In this document: positions 15,986-28,747 of the stretch, piece after piece
Position numbering within the stretch: the stretch's first letter is position 1
Layout of the letters: each line of letters begins with the position of its first letter
Source of the DNA: Acidimicrobiales bacterium
Lineage (GTDB): Bacteria > Actinomycetota > Acidimicrobiia > Acidimicrobiales > CADCSY01
Length of the DNA stretch: 64,000 nucleotides
Direction of reading: 5' to 3'
Assembly (NCBI GenBank): GCA_030446545.1
Contig: JAUJNB010000003.1
Location: 1-64,000, forward strand
Program-made: the position numbers and the translations under genes
Notes under the pieces: model-generated
Database searches by the model: none
The model's input: only the letters and a program-made list of their open reading frames with translations
Told to the model about the DNA's origin: nothing

Positions 15986-18344
15986 CTACTCCGTGCGCAG
16001 GGCCTCGGCCGGGTTGAGGCGGCTGGCCCACCAGCCGGGCAGGGCGGCGACCACGTTGGCCACGACCAGGCCGGCCGGGATCAGCACCGCCACCAGGGCG
16101 AGGGTGACGGGCGACACGTACTGCAGGGGCACCTCCTCGGCGATCCCGATCCACCCCAGGCGGCCGAGCGACAGCCCGAGGGGGATTCCCACGGCCAGTC
16201 CCACCAGACCGACGGCGGTGCTGTGCGAGCCCACGACGGCCCTGGTCATGGCCCGGGTGAAGCCGAGGGCGGCCAGGACGGCGAACTGCTGGCGCCGGCG
16301 CCGGACCAGGGTGGCGAGGCCGTGCGCCAGGGTGGACACGGCCAGGAGGATGAGGAAGCCGGCCAGCACGACAGGCAGCGTCCGTACGTTGCCGAGGTTG
16401 GTCAGCTCCGGGGGGAGGAAGGCGGGGCTGACGTCGAACGCGTCGTCGCCCAGCGCGGCGCCGAGGTCGGCCACGGCCGCCTCCACGTCGGTGTCGTCGT
16501 CCCAGCGCAACGCCACCGACCACGTGCTGCCCTCGTCGCCCGCTGGTGGCGCTACCCGGGCCATGGTGGCCGGGGTGACCCACAGACCCTCGGTGAAGCC
16601 GGCATGCACGTCAGGCGGGAACAGGGCCTCGCCCACGACCCGCAGCGGTTGGCTGTCGGCGCCGACGGACACGACGTCGCCCAGGCCCACCCCGAGTTGG
16701 TCGGCGCTGGCGGGGCCGATGGCGGCCTCGTCGGGTGCTGCCGGTGCCCGCCCGGCGACGGGAACCAAGTCGATCCCCCCCACGACGGGGGTGACGGCGA
16801 AGGTGGGCACGCCGGCGCCGTCCACGTCGAGCACGGAGCGGCGCATGACCGAGGCCTCTTCGGCACCCGCTTGGTCGAGGAGGCGAGCGAGGAAGGGGTC
16901 GCCGACGCCGGTGGGCGTGAGCTGATCCGGCGCCGGGGAGGCGGTTGCCTGCCAGGTCACCCCCACACGCTCTGGGTTGGCCAGGGCGTCATCGAGCCCG
17001 TGGGCGACGGTGAAGGTGGCCGCCAGGCCGAGGACGGCGGCGGTGGCGCCCACCAGTGCCGGACGTGCCGGTACCCCGCCCCGGCCCCGACCGGCGTCGA
17101 AGGCTCCGACGGCGCCGATGGCCAGGGGAAGGGGAAGGAGCCGGCGCAGGGCCCGGAGGCCGGTTCCCGCGGCGGAGCGACCGGCGCCGGGACTGATCCC
17201 GGCGCCGGCCCAGGCTGCCGTGGCGGTGCCCCCCACGACAAGGACGAGCGTGGCCACCGCCCCGACAAAGAGAACGGTCCAGTCGGCGTGGATGCCGGGA
17301 TCGGGGTCGACCCGCCCGGCGAAGCCGATGGGGAAGCGAGGCGAGAGGGCCACGGCACCGAGCACGGCCGCCGTCGCGGCCGTGGCCGCCACGACGAGGT
17401 GGGGCAGGACCGCCGCCCCGGTGAGGGCGGCCCGGGTCAGGCCGATGGCCCGCAACGCGTCCCGGCTGTCGTCGATGACCGCCACCGACCGCCCCAGTGC
17501 CTGGCCCACGAACACCACCCCGGCCAGCGTCACCAGCCCGGCCAGCACCAGCAGCGCCGATTGCTCCACCGTGGTGGTGGTGGCCACCCGGCGCGCCACC
17601 GACCCGAAGTCGAGGACCGGCGTGCCAGGAGCCACCAGGTCGTTGACGTCACGCTGCAGGGTGGCGATGTCAGCGGCCGGGTCGGACAGGCGGACGTGGG
17701 CGTTCTCGAGGGGCATCATGCGGTCGCGGTGCTGCGCCAACACCCCGGGGGAGGGGATGACGAAGCCGTCACTCTGGAACAGGAACTGGCTGGTGAAGCG
17801 GATGACACCCACCACGGTCATGGGCAGTCGGGGGCCGTTGGGAGTTCCGCCCTCGAGGTCGTTCTGGTCGGGCCCGTAGGGGGTGAAGGTGAAGGTGTCG
17901 CCCACCGCCAAAGGGGCGTTCTCGTCGACCACCACCTCGTCGTCGGCCCCAGGGTCAAAGAGCCGGCCGTCGATGATGACGGGGCGGTCGACGTCGCCGA
18001 GCCAGTGCTCGTCGGAGGGGATGAACAGCAGTGGGGTGAGATCGGGCTCGGTCGCACCAAAGACGAGGTTCCAGCGGGCCGACGCCGGTCACGTAGGGCC
18101 GGGCCTCCAGGCGACTCCAGTCGGCGTCGTACACGCCGACCTGGCTGGGGAACACCACCGCGTCGGCCGAGTCGGTCACCTCGCCGAGACGGGGCAGGGC
18201 CGTCACCGTGCGCCGGGCCCCGGCCACGGCGGCCATGGCCAGCCCGGCGCTGAGCCCGGCGATGATCCCGAGGACCACCAGCCAGCGCCAACGGCGGGCG
18301 AGGTCGGCCCTGGCCCAGGCCCCAGGGGCGCCCAGCCGCTTCAC
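15986..18344 (-). CDS. FtsX-like ABC transporter permease, one frameshift
   Basis: A large (about 785-residue) ABC-type permease with two MacB/FtsX-like halves. The N-terminal TM segment is WRWLVVLGIIAGLSAGLAM. A long extracellular domain is followed by TM clusters (for example LLVLAGLVTLAGVVFVGQAL), a second extracellular domain, and a C-terminal FtsX domain with RRRRQQFAVLAALGFTRAMT and a final LNPAEALRTE. The frame changes near 18075; both sides match the family. GTG 18344 is chosen because a TAGGGT -10 box lies 7 nt upstream; GTG 18353 is in the same frame. No ATPase gene is adjacent, so the energising subunit must be encoded elsewhere. Confidence 0.75.
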
Positions 18345-18351
18345 GCTCGTC

Positions 18352-18357
18352 ACCCTA
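18352..18357 (-). promoter_or_regulatory. -10 hexamer TAGGGT for the FtsX-like permease
   Basis: On the minus strand TAGGGT precedes GTG 18344 by 7 nt (leaderless-type). Confidence 0.45.
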
Positions 18358-18400
18358 CGACAGGCCGCCGGCGCCACTCGAGGGTGCTGGCCGGTGTCGT

Positions 18401-18655
18401 TTGGGGGTGCTACCTCTCGTGGCCGAGGTGGTGGGCTCCGAGCGGGCCGACGTCGTGGTGCTCAACGACGCCCCGGGGGCGCTGGCCTACCGGGCCCTTC
18501 GCGACGGACGGCGACTGGTCGTCAGCGACGAGGTGGCCCGGGTGCGGCACTGGATCCGAACCGTGGACCGCTACCTGGACATGGCGCCCATGCGACGGAC
18601 CCGCGAGAACGGGCTGCGTCACCGCCTGCAGGAGAGGCGCTTTGGTCGACCGTGA
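18401..18655 (+). pseudogene. Remnant of an MNT-type nucleotidyltransferase antitoxin
   Basis: The 84-residue frame matches the C-terminal half of MntA-like minimal nucleotidyltransferase antitoxins: ERADVVVLNDAPGALAYRAL, then DGRRLVVSDEVARVRHW and an Arg-rich tail. The N-terminal catalytic half with the GSxxxGxxxxxSDxD motif is absent; the frame begins with TTG directly in the middle of the domain. It is followed by a HEPN remnant in the usual antitoxin-then-toxin order with a short overlap. It lies between the permease promoter and the beta-propeller gene. Either real decay or an assembly deletion would explain the missing half. Confidence 0.55.
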
Positions 18656-18840
18656 GTCGGTGCGACGCCGGCTGCGGCAGATCGACCGACGGGTCGGCCT
18701 CCTCGACGGCATCTGCAGCGGTGAGCGGGGAGCCTGCCTATCTCGAGGTGGACCCGTCCCTGGTCTGGGAGCACCTCGGGCGCTTGGACGACCTGCGGGC
18801 TTTTGCCGCCTCGGTCGAGGCCTCGCTGGAGGGTGACTGA
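18642..18840 (+). pseudogene. Remnant of a HEPN (DUF86) toxin
   Basis: The first part, VDRESVRRRLRQIDRRVGLLDG, is the N-terminal helix of DUF86/HEPN toxins. After a frame change near 18720 the sequence resumes with YLEVDPSLVWEHLGRLDDLR and AFAASVEASLEGD, which is the family C-terminus. About 70-80 residues of the middle, including the Rx4-6H ribonuclease motif, are missing. The product cannot be an active toxin. Together with the upstream MNT remnant this is a decayed MNT-HEPN module. Confidence 0.55.
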
Positions 18841-18889
18841 CGGTCGGGTGGCCTGTCAGGTCGCGGGGGAGGGCTCACGTCCTCGTTGG

Positions 18890-19825
18890 TCAGACCACCA
18901 GGGCCAGACACCTGGTCGGGCCCAGCTCGGCGCTCACGCGGGCCCAGGTCAGGGCACGATCGTCGGAAAGGAAGACGGCCCCCTCGGGGTCGGCGGCGGC
19001 CACGGTGTCGCCGGCGGCGACGAGGCAACCAGTGTCGACGTTGCCGGCGAGCCACTCGGATAGGCCGTCTCGGCAGCGTTCGAAGGGGGCCGTTCTCGCT
19101 GAAGCCCTGCGGTAGAGGGCCGACTGGTGGCCGTCCGGCCCGGTCGAGACGCTCAGCACCGTCGTGTCGCCGGCCACGGCCACGGCCCGGGCGTAGGTGG
19201 CGTGGAGGCCCTCGTCGTCGATGCGCCAGGTGGCGCCGTGGTCGTCGCTGACGGCTAGGCCTTGGGCGCAGGCGGCCAGGACCCGGCTGGGATCGTCGGG
19301 GACGACGAGGACCTGGTGGACGTCGGCGTGGATGTCGAGGCTCGTCTGGCGCCACGATCGTCCGCCGTCGGACGAGGCGACGATGCCACCGACGTGGACG
19401 TTGGCCAAACGGGTGCCATCGGCTCCGGCCGACAGCCAACGGGTGTCGGGCGGTCCGCCCCAGGGGGTGTACCAGTCGCTGCGGCCCTCCAACTGGCGGA
19501 AGCCCTCGACCGGCGCCAGCTCTCCATGGTCGTTCAGTCGCAGGAGGTGGGCGCCGGCGGTGCCTACCAGCAGGCCGTCGAGGTCGGCCAGGAGGCAGGT
19601 CAGGCGCGTGCTGTCGGGTGCGGCTGCGACTCGCCGCCATTGGTCACGGTCCTGGTCGGCGTGCCACACCTCGGCCCCTTCGACCAGAGCCCACCAACCC
19701 GTCGGGTCGCCGGCGATGGCGTGGACGTCCCGGCCCTTCAGGTGGACTCCGGTGACGGCCCCCTCGGCTCCGAGCTCGACCAGACCATCACCGGTACCGA
19801 CCAGGAGCATGGCCACGTCATCCAT
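18890..19825 (-). CDS. BNR/sialidase-like beta-propeller protein
   Basis: A 311-residue protein with repeated beta-propeller blades of the BNR (Asp-box) type, as in VASSDGGRSWRQT (about residue 160), AVSDDHGATWRI (about residue 205) and FLSDDRALTWARV near the C-terminus, each with the S-x-D-x-G-x-T/S-W pattern. It has no signal peptide or lipobox, so it looks cytoplasmic, unlike secreted sialidases. ATG 19825 lies 1 nt after the stop of the alpha/beta hydrolase gene, so the two form one operon. The catalytic residues of true sialidases are not evident; a binding or sensory propeller is as likely as an enzyme. Confidence 0.65.
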   Translation of the reverse strand: MDDVAMLLVGTGDGLVELGAEGAVTGVHLKGRDVHAIAGDPTGWWALVEGAEVWHADQDRDQWRRVAAAPDSTRLTCLLADLDGLLVGTAGAHLLRLNDHGELAPVEGFRQLEGRSDWYTPWGGPPDTRWLSAGADGTRLANVHVGGIVASSDGGRSWRQTSLDIHADVHQVLVVPDDPSRVLAACAQGLAVSDDHGATWRIDDEGLHATYARAVAVAGDTTVLSVSTGPDGHQSALYRRASARTAPFERCRDGLSEWLAGNVDTGCLVAAGDTVAAADPEGAVFLSDDRALTWARVSAELGPTRCLALVV

Positions 19826-19826
19826 G

Positions 19827-20876
19827 CTACGACCCCGAACCGTCTCGGTCTTCCGCCGGTCGGCGTTCGTGGCCCGGCGCAGCGACCAGGCGCCGGATGA
19901 CCGCGGTGACCTGGGTGTGGGCCTCGATGGGCACCATGTGGCCGACGCCGGGGAGCTCCACCAGGGTGGCGTCGGGCAGGACCTTGACGATGGCCCGGGC
20001 GTGCACCGGCGGGGTGAGGCGGTCGTGTTCGCCGGCCAACACCACCACCGGCACGGTGAGGGCGGCGAGGCCGTGAGCCAGGTCGAAGGTGGACAGGGTG
20101 GCGCCGAAGGCGGCCCGGACGTCGGTGGGGGTGGCAAGCAGCATCTCGGTGCAGAAGGCGACGTGGGCCGGGGAGGCAGCCGGGCCCAGGGTGACGGCTT
20201 TCACCAGGCGGGTCAGCACCGGGTTGGTACGGGTGGGCAACGGGATCGGGGCGGCCAGCACACGCTCGCCGATGGTGGTGCGCAGGGCGGCCAGGACCGC
20301 CGGGAAGGGGATGATGCTGGAGCGGGCGATGAGGTCCTCGACGCCCACGTTGACCAGGGCCACGGCGGCCAGCCGGTCGCCGACCCGCTGACCGTGGGCG
20401 TGAGCCCAGGCCACCACGGCCATGGCCCCCATGGAGTGGCCGGCCACGACGACCTGCTCTCCGAGACCGACGGCCTGGCCCAGCACCGCGTCGAGATCGG
20501 CGGCCAGGGCGTCAGCGGAGTAGTCCCCTCCTGCTCCAGGTTGGCTCCGTCCGTGGCCCCGCTGGTCGTAGGTGACCAGCCGGACGCAGCCGGCCAGGGC
20601 CCGGACCTGGTGGCACCACACCGCAGAGGTGCACATCCAGCCGTGGACGAGCACAAGCGTCGGTCCGGTGTCGGGGCCGTGGACCTCTGCGTGCAGGACG
20701 GTGCCGTCACCCGAGACCACGCCGAGAGGTCGCCCGGCCGAGGGAGCGCTCAGGTCGCCCTGCTCAGGATCGGCGGCCACCGCCCGGCGGGCCCGGCGCT
20801 CCTCGACCAGGCCAGCCAGGACGGCGGCGAAAGCGGCGGTGGCAGCGCCCGCCATGGCGAGATGCGTGCGTCTCAC
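19827..20876 (-). CDS. Alpha/beta hydrolase
   Basis: A 349-residue alpha/beta-hydrolase-fold protein. The oxyanion region is LVLVHGWMCTSAVW (about residue 72), followed by TYDQRGHGRS. The nucleophile elbow is VVAGHSMGAMAVVAWA (about residue 145, nucleophile Ser). The acid is in VPVVVLAGEHDRLTPP and the catalytic histidine in ELPGVGHMVPIEAH near the C-terminus. An N-terminal Ala-rich hydrophobic stretch may be a signal anchor. GTG 20876 or ATG 20855 could start the gene. The substrate is unknown; the fold covers esterases, lipases and haloperoxidases. It is the first gene of an operon with the beta-propeller protein. Confidence 0.8.
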   Translation of the reverse strand: MRRTHLAMAGAATAAFAAVLAGLVEERRARRAVAADPEQGDLSAPSAGRPLGVVSGDGTVLHAEVHGPDTGPTLVLVHGWMCTSAVWCHQVRALAGCVRLVTYDQRGHGRSQPGAGGDYSADALAADLDAVLGQAVGLGEQVVVAGHSMGAMAVVAWAHAHGQRVGDRLAAVALVNVGVEDLIARSSIIPFPAVLAALRTTIGERVLAAPIPLPTRTNPVLTRLVKAVTLGPAASPAHVAFCTEMLLATPTDVRAAFGATLSTFDLAHGLAALTVPVVVLAGEHDRLTPPVHARAIVKVLPDATLVELPGVGHMVPIEAHTQVTAVIRRLVAAPGHERRPAEDRDGSGS

Positions 20877-20956
20877 CGTCCGTAGGCGGCGCGATGGTGC
20901 GACCGGCACCGTCCCTTGGCCCGCCGAGGCCGCTGGCTGCGAAAGGCCGCTTACCG

Positions 20957-21029
20957 TGGAGCCGACGCGGATCGAACGCGCTACCTCATCCATGCCATGG
21001 ATGCGCTCTACCAATTGAGCTACGGCCCC
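20957..21029 (-). tRNA. tRNA-Ala (anticodon GGC)
   Basis: On the minus strand a 73-nt cloverleaf can be folded by eye. The acceptor stem pairs GGGGCCG with CGGCTCC (one G-U). The D-arm is GCTC-AATTGGTA-GAGC. The anticodon stem CATCC/GGATG holds the loop ATGGCAT with anticodon GGC. The T-arm is GCGCG-TTCGATC-CGCGT, and the discriminator base is A. CCA is not encoded. GGC decodes the GCC codon, by far the commonest Ala codon here. It lies between leuS and the hydrolase gene. Confidence 0.93.
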
Positions 21030-21133
21030 CCGTGGATCGCCCACGCTACCAGCCGCCGCCCGCCGCTCGAAGTCCGTCCACACCGAACGCACGCTGTGCA
21101 CCCTACGACGGGCAGAGACCGCGGGCCCGGGCC

Positions 21134-25143
<4,010 letters not shown>

Positions 25144-25579
25144 TCATGTCGCCCAGGTCGGCCACGTCGACCAGGGCCGGCCCCCGCCACAGCCCGAGTG
25201 CCTCCCGCAGCGTGGCCGCGGCCTCTTCCACCTCCCCCCGACCAAGGGCGGCCCGACCGCTGGCCCCCAGGACCTCGAATCGGACGGCGTCGACCGCGCC
25301 GGGGGTGATGTCGAGTAGGTAGCCGGGCCAGTGGCCGACCAGGCGCCGGGGCCCGACCAGGCGTCGCAGCTGGGAGACCCTGGCCTGCAGGGCGTTGACG
25401 GCGTTGGCCGGAGGGTGCTTGCCCCACAGCTCCTCGACCAGGCGGTCACGGGAGACCACCCGGCCGGGGTTGAGGGCGAGGACGCCGAGCAGGGTCCGGG
25501 TGCGGGTGCCGTTCACCGGGACCCGTCGCCCGTCCTCGATCACCTCCAGCGGGCCGAGTACGCCAACCTGCACGCGATC

Positions 25580-25585
25580 ATGGTA
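25580..25585 (-). promoter_or_regulatory. -10 hexamer TACCAT for the AfsR-type regulator
   Basis: On the minus strand TACCAT precedes GTG 25573 by 6 nt. Confidence 0.45.
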
Positions 25586-25669
25586 CCGAGGCGCCGGTGG
25601 GCGACCGGCCGGGGCACGGCCGGGCCTCTCCGCCTGGCCAGGTGGTCCGAATCGAGTGAGGGCAGTGGT

Positions 25670-26581
25670 TCAGGCGCCGTCGCCGCCGGCTTCGAGGTCG
25701 CGCAGGAAGCGCTCGACCTCGGCCGCCAGTTCCTCGCCGGCCGCCGGGGTGAAGGCGCTGCCGGCCTGGCCCTGGCGTTCGGCGTCGTAGGCGACCTCGA
25801 GGTTGGCCACCATGCGGGTGTGCTCGATGTTGGTGGCCACCAGATCGTCCAGGCGGTCCCGGTGGAGGCGGGCGGCCTCGTGCAACTCGTCGGCGTCCAG
25901 GCGCAGGCCGGCCACCCGGGCCAGTCCCTCCACCAGGGCGGCGCTGGCTTCGGGATAGGGCATGGCGGCGGCGTAGTGCGGCACCTGGGCCCACAACCCG
26001 ATGGCGGGCAGGCCCACCTCGGCGCAGCGTTCCTCGATGGCCGCGCCCACGCCGCTCGGGACGTCGAGCGTGGCGTGGATCTCTCCGCCCCGAGCCGCCA
26101 GCTCGCCGTCGGTGGCGGTGGTGGCCAGGCGGATGGCCCGGCTGTGGGGCACCGGCGCCGGGTAGGCACCCAGGCCGACCACCAGCCGCACCCCCAGGTC
26201 CACGGCCACATCGACCAGGGCCCGGGTGAAGGCCCGCCAGCGTACGTCGGGCTCGGCGCCCGTCAGCACCAGGAGGTCGTGACCGTCGCGGTCGGCCCCG
26301 TGGCGCAGTTCGATGCTGGGCCAGGTGAGCCCGGTGTTGACCCCGTCGACCAGATGCATCACCGGGCGCCGGGACCGGTGGTCCACGAGGAGGTCGGCGT
26401 CGAAGGAGGCCACCAGCGTGGTCTCGGCCTCCAGCAGGTGGGCCACCGCCGCGCCGGCCGCGTAGCCGGCGTCCACCCAGCCGTCCAGCCCCACCACCAG
26501 CACCGGCTCGGTCAGGGTCGGCTTGTCGGCCAGGCGGTAGAGGGGCCCAGGGTCACCACGTTCATCGCTTCCCTCGGCCAT
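25670..26581 (-). CDS. PAC2 family protein
   Basis: A 303-residue protein of the PAC2 (proteasome assembly chaperone 2-like) family. The N-terminal core is PVLVVGLDGWVDAGYAAGAA (about residue 26). It continues with HLVDGVNTGLTWPSIELRHG, VRLVVGLGAYPAPVPHSRAI (about residue 130) and VGLPAIGLWAQVPHYAAAMPY (about residue 190). A helical C-terminal tail ends in acidic residues. In actinobacteria this family is widespread, but its function is not firmly assigned; an ATP-grasp-linked or proteasome-associated role has been suggested. ATG 26581 is supported by a TACTGT box 8 nt upstream. Confidence 0.78.
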   Translation of the reverse strand: MAEGSDERGDPGPLYRLADKPTLTEPVLVVGLDGWVDAGYAAGAAVAHLLEAETTLVASFDADLLVDHRSRRPVMHLVDGVNTGLTWPSIELRHGADRDGHDLLVLTGAEPDVRWRAFTRALVDVAVDLGVRLVVGLGAYPAPVPHSRAIRLATTATDGELAARGGEIHATLDVPSGVGAAIEERCAEVGLPAIGLWAQVPHYAAAMPYPEASAALVEGLARVAGLRLDADELHEAARLHRDRLDDLVATNIEHTRMVANLEVAYDAERQGQAGSAFTPAAGEELAAEVERFLRDLEAGGDGA

Positions 26582-26589
26582 GGGCAGCG

Positions 26590-26595
26590 ACAGTA
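26590..26595 (-). promoter_or_regulatory. -10 hexamer TACTGT for the PAC2 gene
   Basis: On the minus strand TACTGT precedes ATG 26581 by 8 nt (leaderless-type). Confidence 0.4.
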
Positions 26596-26750
26596 CCGGC
26601 CGGCACGAGGCGCCGAGGTGAGCACGGCCTCTCGACCTCGACGGCGTGGTAGCCGAGAGCGCCGATCGGGTCTCCCGCCCTGTCCGCTCCACCGCCAGGC
26701 CTGCTCGGGCCCTCGGGGGGGAAGGCTGCGGCGCGCCCTCCGGTCACCGG

Positions 26751-26756
26751 TACGAT
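26751..26756 (+). promoter_or_regulatory. -10 hexamer TACGAT for the thioredoxin-TPR gene
   Basis: TACGAT precedes ATG 26764 by 7 nt (leaderless-type). Confidence 0.5.
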
Positions 26757-26763
26757 CGGGCCC

Positions 26764-27483
26764 ATGGCCGACGTGACTGATGCCACTTTCCAGACCGACG
26801 TCGTTGAGCGGTCCGGGACCGTCCCCGTGGTGGTCGACCTGTGGGCGGCGTGGTGCGGCCCGTGCCGCCAGCTCGGTCCTGTCCTCGAGCGGGTGATCGA
26901 CGCCACCGAGGGCCGGGTGGAGCTGGCCAAGGTCGACGTCGACACCAACCCCTCGGTGGCCCAGGCCTTCGGGGTGCAGACCATCCCGGCGGTGTTCGCC
27001 CTGGTCGGCGGCAAGGTGGTCGACCAGTTCATCGGAGCCAAGCCCGAGGCGGCGGTACGTCAATTCGTGGACGGACTGCTCCCCGCGGCTGAGGAGACCG
27101 AAGTGCAGCGGCTGGTGGCCAAGGGCGACGAGACGTCGCTCCGGGAAGCGTTGGAGCTGGAGCCCGACAACGCCCAGGCGGTGGTGGCCCTGTCCGAGCT
27201 CCACGCCGGGGCCGGCCGCAGCGAGGAGGCCCTGGCGCTGCTCGAGCGGGTTCCGCCCTCGGCCGAGACGCGGCGGGTGGCAGCCCTGGCCCGCCTCGGT
27301 CCCGAGGCCGCCGACGGCGCCGGCCGGGCCGACGACGTCGGGCCCCGCCTCGACGCCCTGCTGGAGCGGGTGCGCGACGACCCTGCCGCCCGCCAGGAGT
27401 TCCTCGACGTCCTGGAGCTGCTCGGGCCCGGTGACCCCCGGACCCTGACCTACCGCCGGGCGCTGACCACCCGCCTGTTCTGA
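26764..27483 (+). CDS. Thioredoxin-TPR protein, CnoX/YbbN-like
   Basis: A 239-residue protein with an N-terminal thioredoxin domain and a C-terminal TPR-like helical domain. The thioredoxin core is VVVDLWAAWCGPCRQLGPVL, with both active-site cysteines kept (WCGPC, about residue 33), and the cis-proline segment is VQTIPAVFALVGGK. The TPR part runs from about residue 112 (EETEVQRLVAKGDETSLREA). This architecture is that of CnoX/YbbN, a co-chaperone that protects proteins from oxidative aggregation. The intact CxxC suggests it may also act as an oxidoreductase. Confidence 0.87.
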   Translation: MADVTDATFQTDVVERSGTVPVVVDLWAAWCGPCRQLGPVLERVIDATEGRVELAKVDVDTNPSVAQAFGVQTIPAVFALVGGKVVDQFIGAKPEAAVRQFVDGLLPAAEETEVQRLVAKGDETSLREALELEPDNAQAVVALSELHAGAGRSEEALALLERVPPSAETRRVAALARLGPEAADGAGRADDVGPRLDALLERVRDDPAARQEFLDVLELLGPGDPRTLTYRRALTTRLF

Positions 27484-27508
27484 ACCCGCCCGCTCGTCCG
27501 GTTCACTC

Positions 27509-27835
27509 GTGGGGATCGAGCGCCACGGCGACCACTGGCGCTGGATCGGGGGACCGGTGCCCCCGGGAGCGGCGGCCATCACCATCGGGCCGGTCATCTC
27601 GCTCCGCCGGCGGGCGGCCGGGGACGAGCGGCTGGTGCGCCACGAGTTGATCCACGTGGCCCAGTGGCGGAACCTGGGCCTGGTCCGCTTCTCGGGGTCG
27701 TACCTGGCGGCTTACCTGCGCTGGCGGCTCCACGGACACGGGCACTGGGACGCCTACCGCCGCATCCCCCTCGAGATCGAGGCGGGTTGGCGGGCGGCCC
27801 AGGGGCCTGGTGACATCGGGCCCGGCACGACGTAG
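27509..27835 (+). CDS. Small HExxH (DUF4157-like) protein
   Basis: A 108-residue protein containing the zinc-metalloprotease-type motif RHELIHVAQWRN (about residues 43-54; HExxH at 45-49). The segment before it (ITIGPVISLRR) and the Tyr/Trp-rich tail (SYLAAYLRWRLHGHGHWDAY) fit small DUF4157-like proteins, but a third zinc ligand cannot be assigned and the protein is short for a peptidase. The start is GTG 27509, 26 nt after the thioredoxin gene, probably the same operon. Function unknown. Confidence 0.6.
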   Translation: MGIERHGDHWRWIGGPVPPGAAAITIGPVISLRRRAAGDERLVRHELIHVAQWRNLGLVRFSGSYLAAYLRWRLHGHGHWDAYRRIPLEIEAGWRAAQGPGDIGPGTT

Positions 27836-27838
27836 GCT
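27833..27838 (+). promoter_or_regulatory. -10-like TAGGCT upstream of comEA
   Basis: TAGGCT sits 6 nt before a GTG at 27845 that opens a 35-codon frame ending at 27952, out of frame with comEA. It could serve a short leader ORF, or mark the real comEA start if an indel lies between 27845 and 27900. Confidence 0.3.
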
Positions 27839-27899
27839 CGTCCCGTGCCTGCGGGCACCCGCTTCCCCGGCGCCGCTCGTCTCGCTCCCGGGAGCTTCC

Positions 27900-28619
27900 G
27901 TGCCCGATCAGCCCGAAGTCCCTCTCTCCTCCGACCCCGCTCCGGGCCGTGACCCGGTGGCGGCCCCCACCTGGCAGCAGCGCATCGAGCTGCTCGGAGG
28001 CGGGGCCCCGCTGACGCCGGCCCGGGTGGTGGCCGGCGTCGTGGCCGCAGTGGTGGCCTTGGTCGTGGCGGTGGCGGTGATGCGGGGACCACCTCCCCCC
28101 ACCGAGGCCACCCTCCCCCTGGCCGGCGGCTCCGGTGACCCGGCGATCTCGTCGACCACGGCCACCACCTTGGCCACCCCCGCCCTGGTGCACGCCGCCG
28201 GCGCGGTGGCCGATCCGGGGGTCTACCGCCTGTCCCCCGATGCCCGGGTGGCCGATGTGGTGGAGGCGGCCGGGGGGCCGCTGGCCGACGGTGACCTCGA
28301 CCGGCTGAACCTGGCCGCCCCGGTGGTCGACGGCCAGCAGGTGTACGTGCCCCGCGTGGGTGAGGCCGTACCCGAGATGGCCGGAGGGGCGACGGGTGGT
28401 GGCGGCGGAGGCGCCGGCGCCACGGGCGGTCCAATCGATGTCAACACCGCCAGTGCCGACGCTTTGGACGCGCTGCCCGGCGTGGGGCCGGCCACGGCCC
28501 AGGCCATCCTCGACGAGCGCGAGCGTCGAGGCGGGTTCGCCTCGGTGGAGGAACTGCTCGACGTCCGGGGGATCGGCGAGGCCAAGTTGGAGGCTCTGCG
28601 CGACCTGGTCACGGTCTGA
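27900..28619 (+). CDS. comEA: ComEA-like DNA-binding competence protein
   Basis: ComEA binds incoming DNA at the cell surface and hands it to ComEC. The 239-residue protein has a cytoplasmic N-terminus and one TM segment (VVAGVVAAVVALVVAVAVM, about residues 43-61). An SLBB domain follows (VHAAGAVADPGVYRLSPDAR, about residue 95), then a Gly-rich linker and a C-terminal helix-hairpin-helix pair (VNTASADALDALPGVGPATA, then QAILDERERRGGFASVEELLDVRGIG). GTG 27900 has an SD-like GGGAG 5 nt upstream. It is followed by comEC, as in most bacteria. Confidence 0.9.
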   Translation: MPDQPEVPLSSDPAPGRDPVAAPTWQQRIELLGGGAPLTPARVVAGVVAAVVALVVAVAVMRGPPPPTEATLPLAGGSGDPAISSTTATTLATPALVHAAGAVADPGVYRLSPDARVADVVEAAGGPLADGDLDRLNLAAPVVDGQQVYVPRVGEAVPEMAGGATGGGGGGAGATGGPIDVNTASADALDALPGVGPATAQAILDERERRGGFASVEELLDVRGIGEAKLEALRDLVTV

Positions 28620-28747
28620 GCCGTGGGCCGGCCCCGACCGTTCTTTCGGCGGTGGGTCCCTGCTGTTGGGCGTGAGCGCCGAAGGAACGCCGGCGGGGGC
28701 CGCCCCAGCGCCAGTGCAGGGCCGGAGCAGCGGGCCGAGGGCCGGCG

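Noticed and set aside
15956-18253. A 765-residue open frame on the plus strand opposite the FtsX-like permease.
   Set aside because: It is a shadow of the permease in GC-rich DNA: repetitive Gly/His/Arg/Asp composition, no domain, no start signal.
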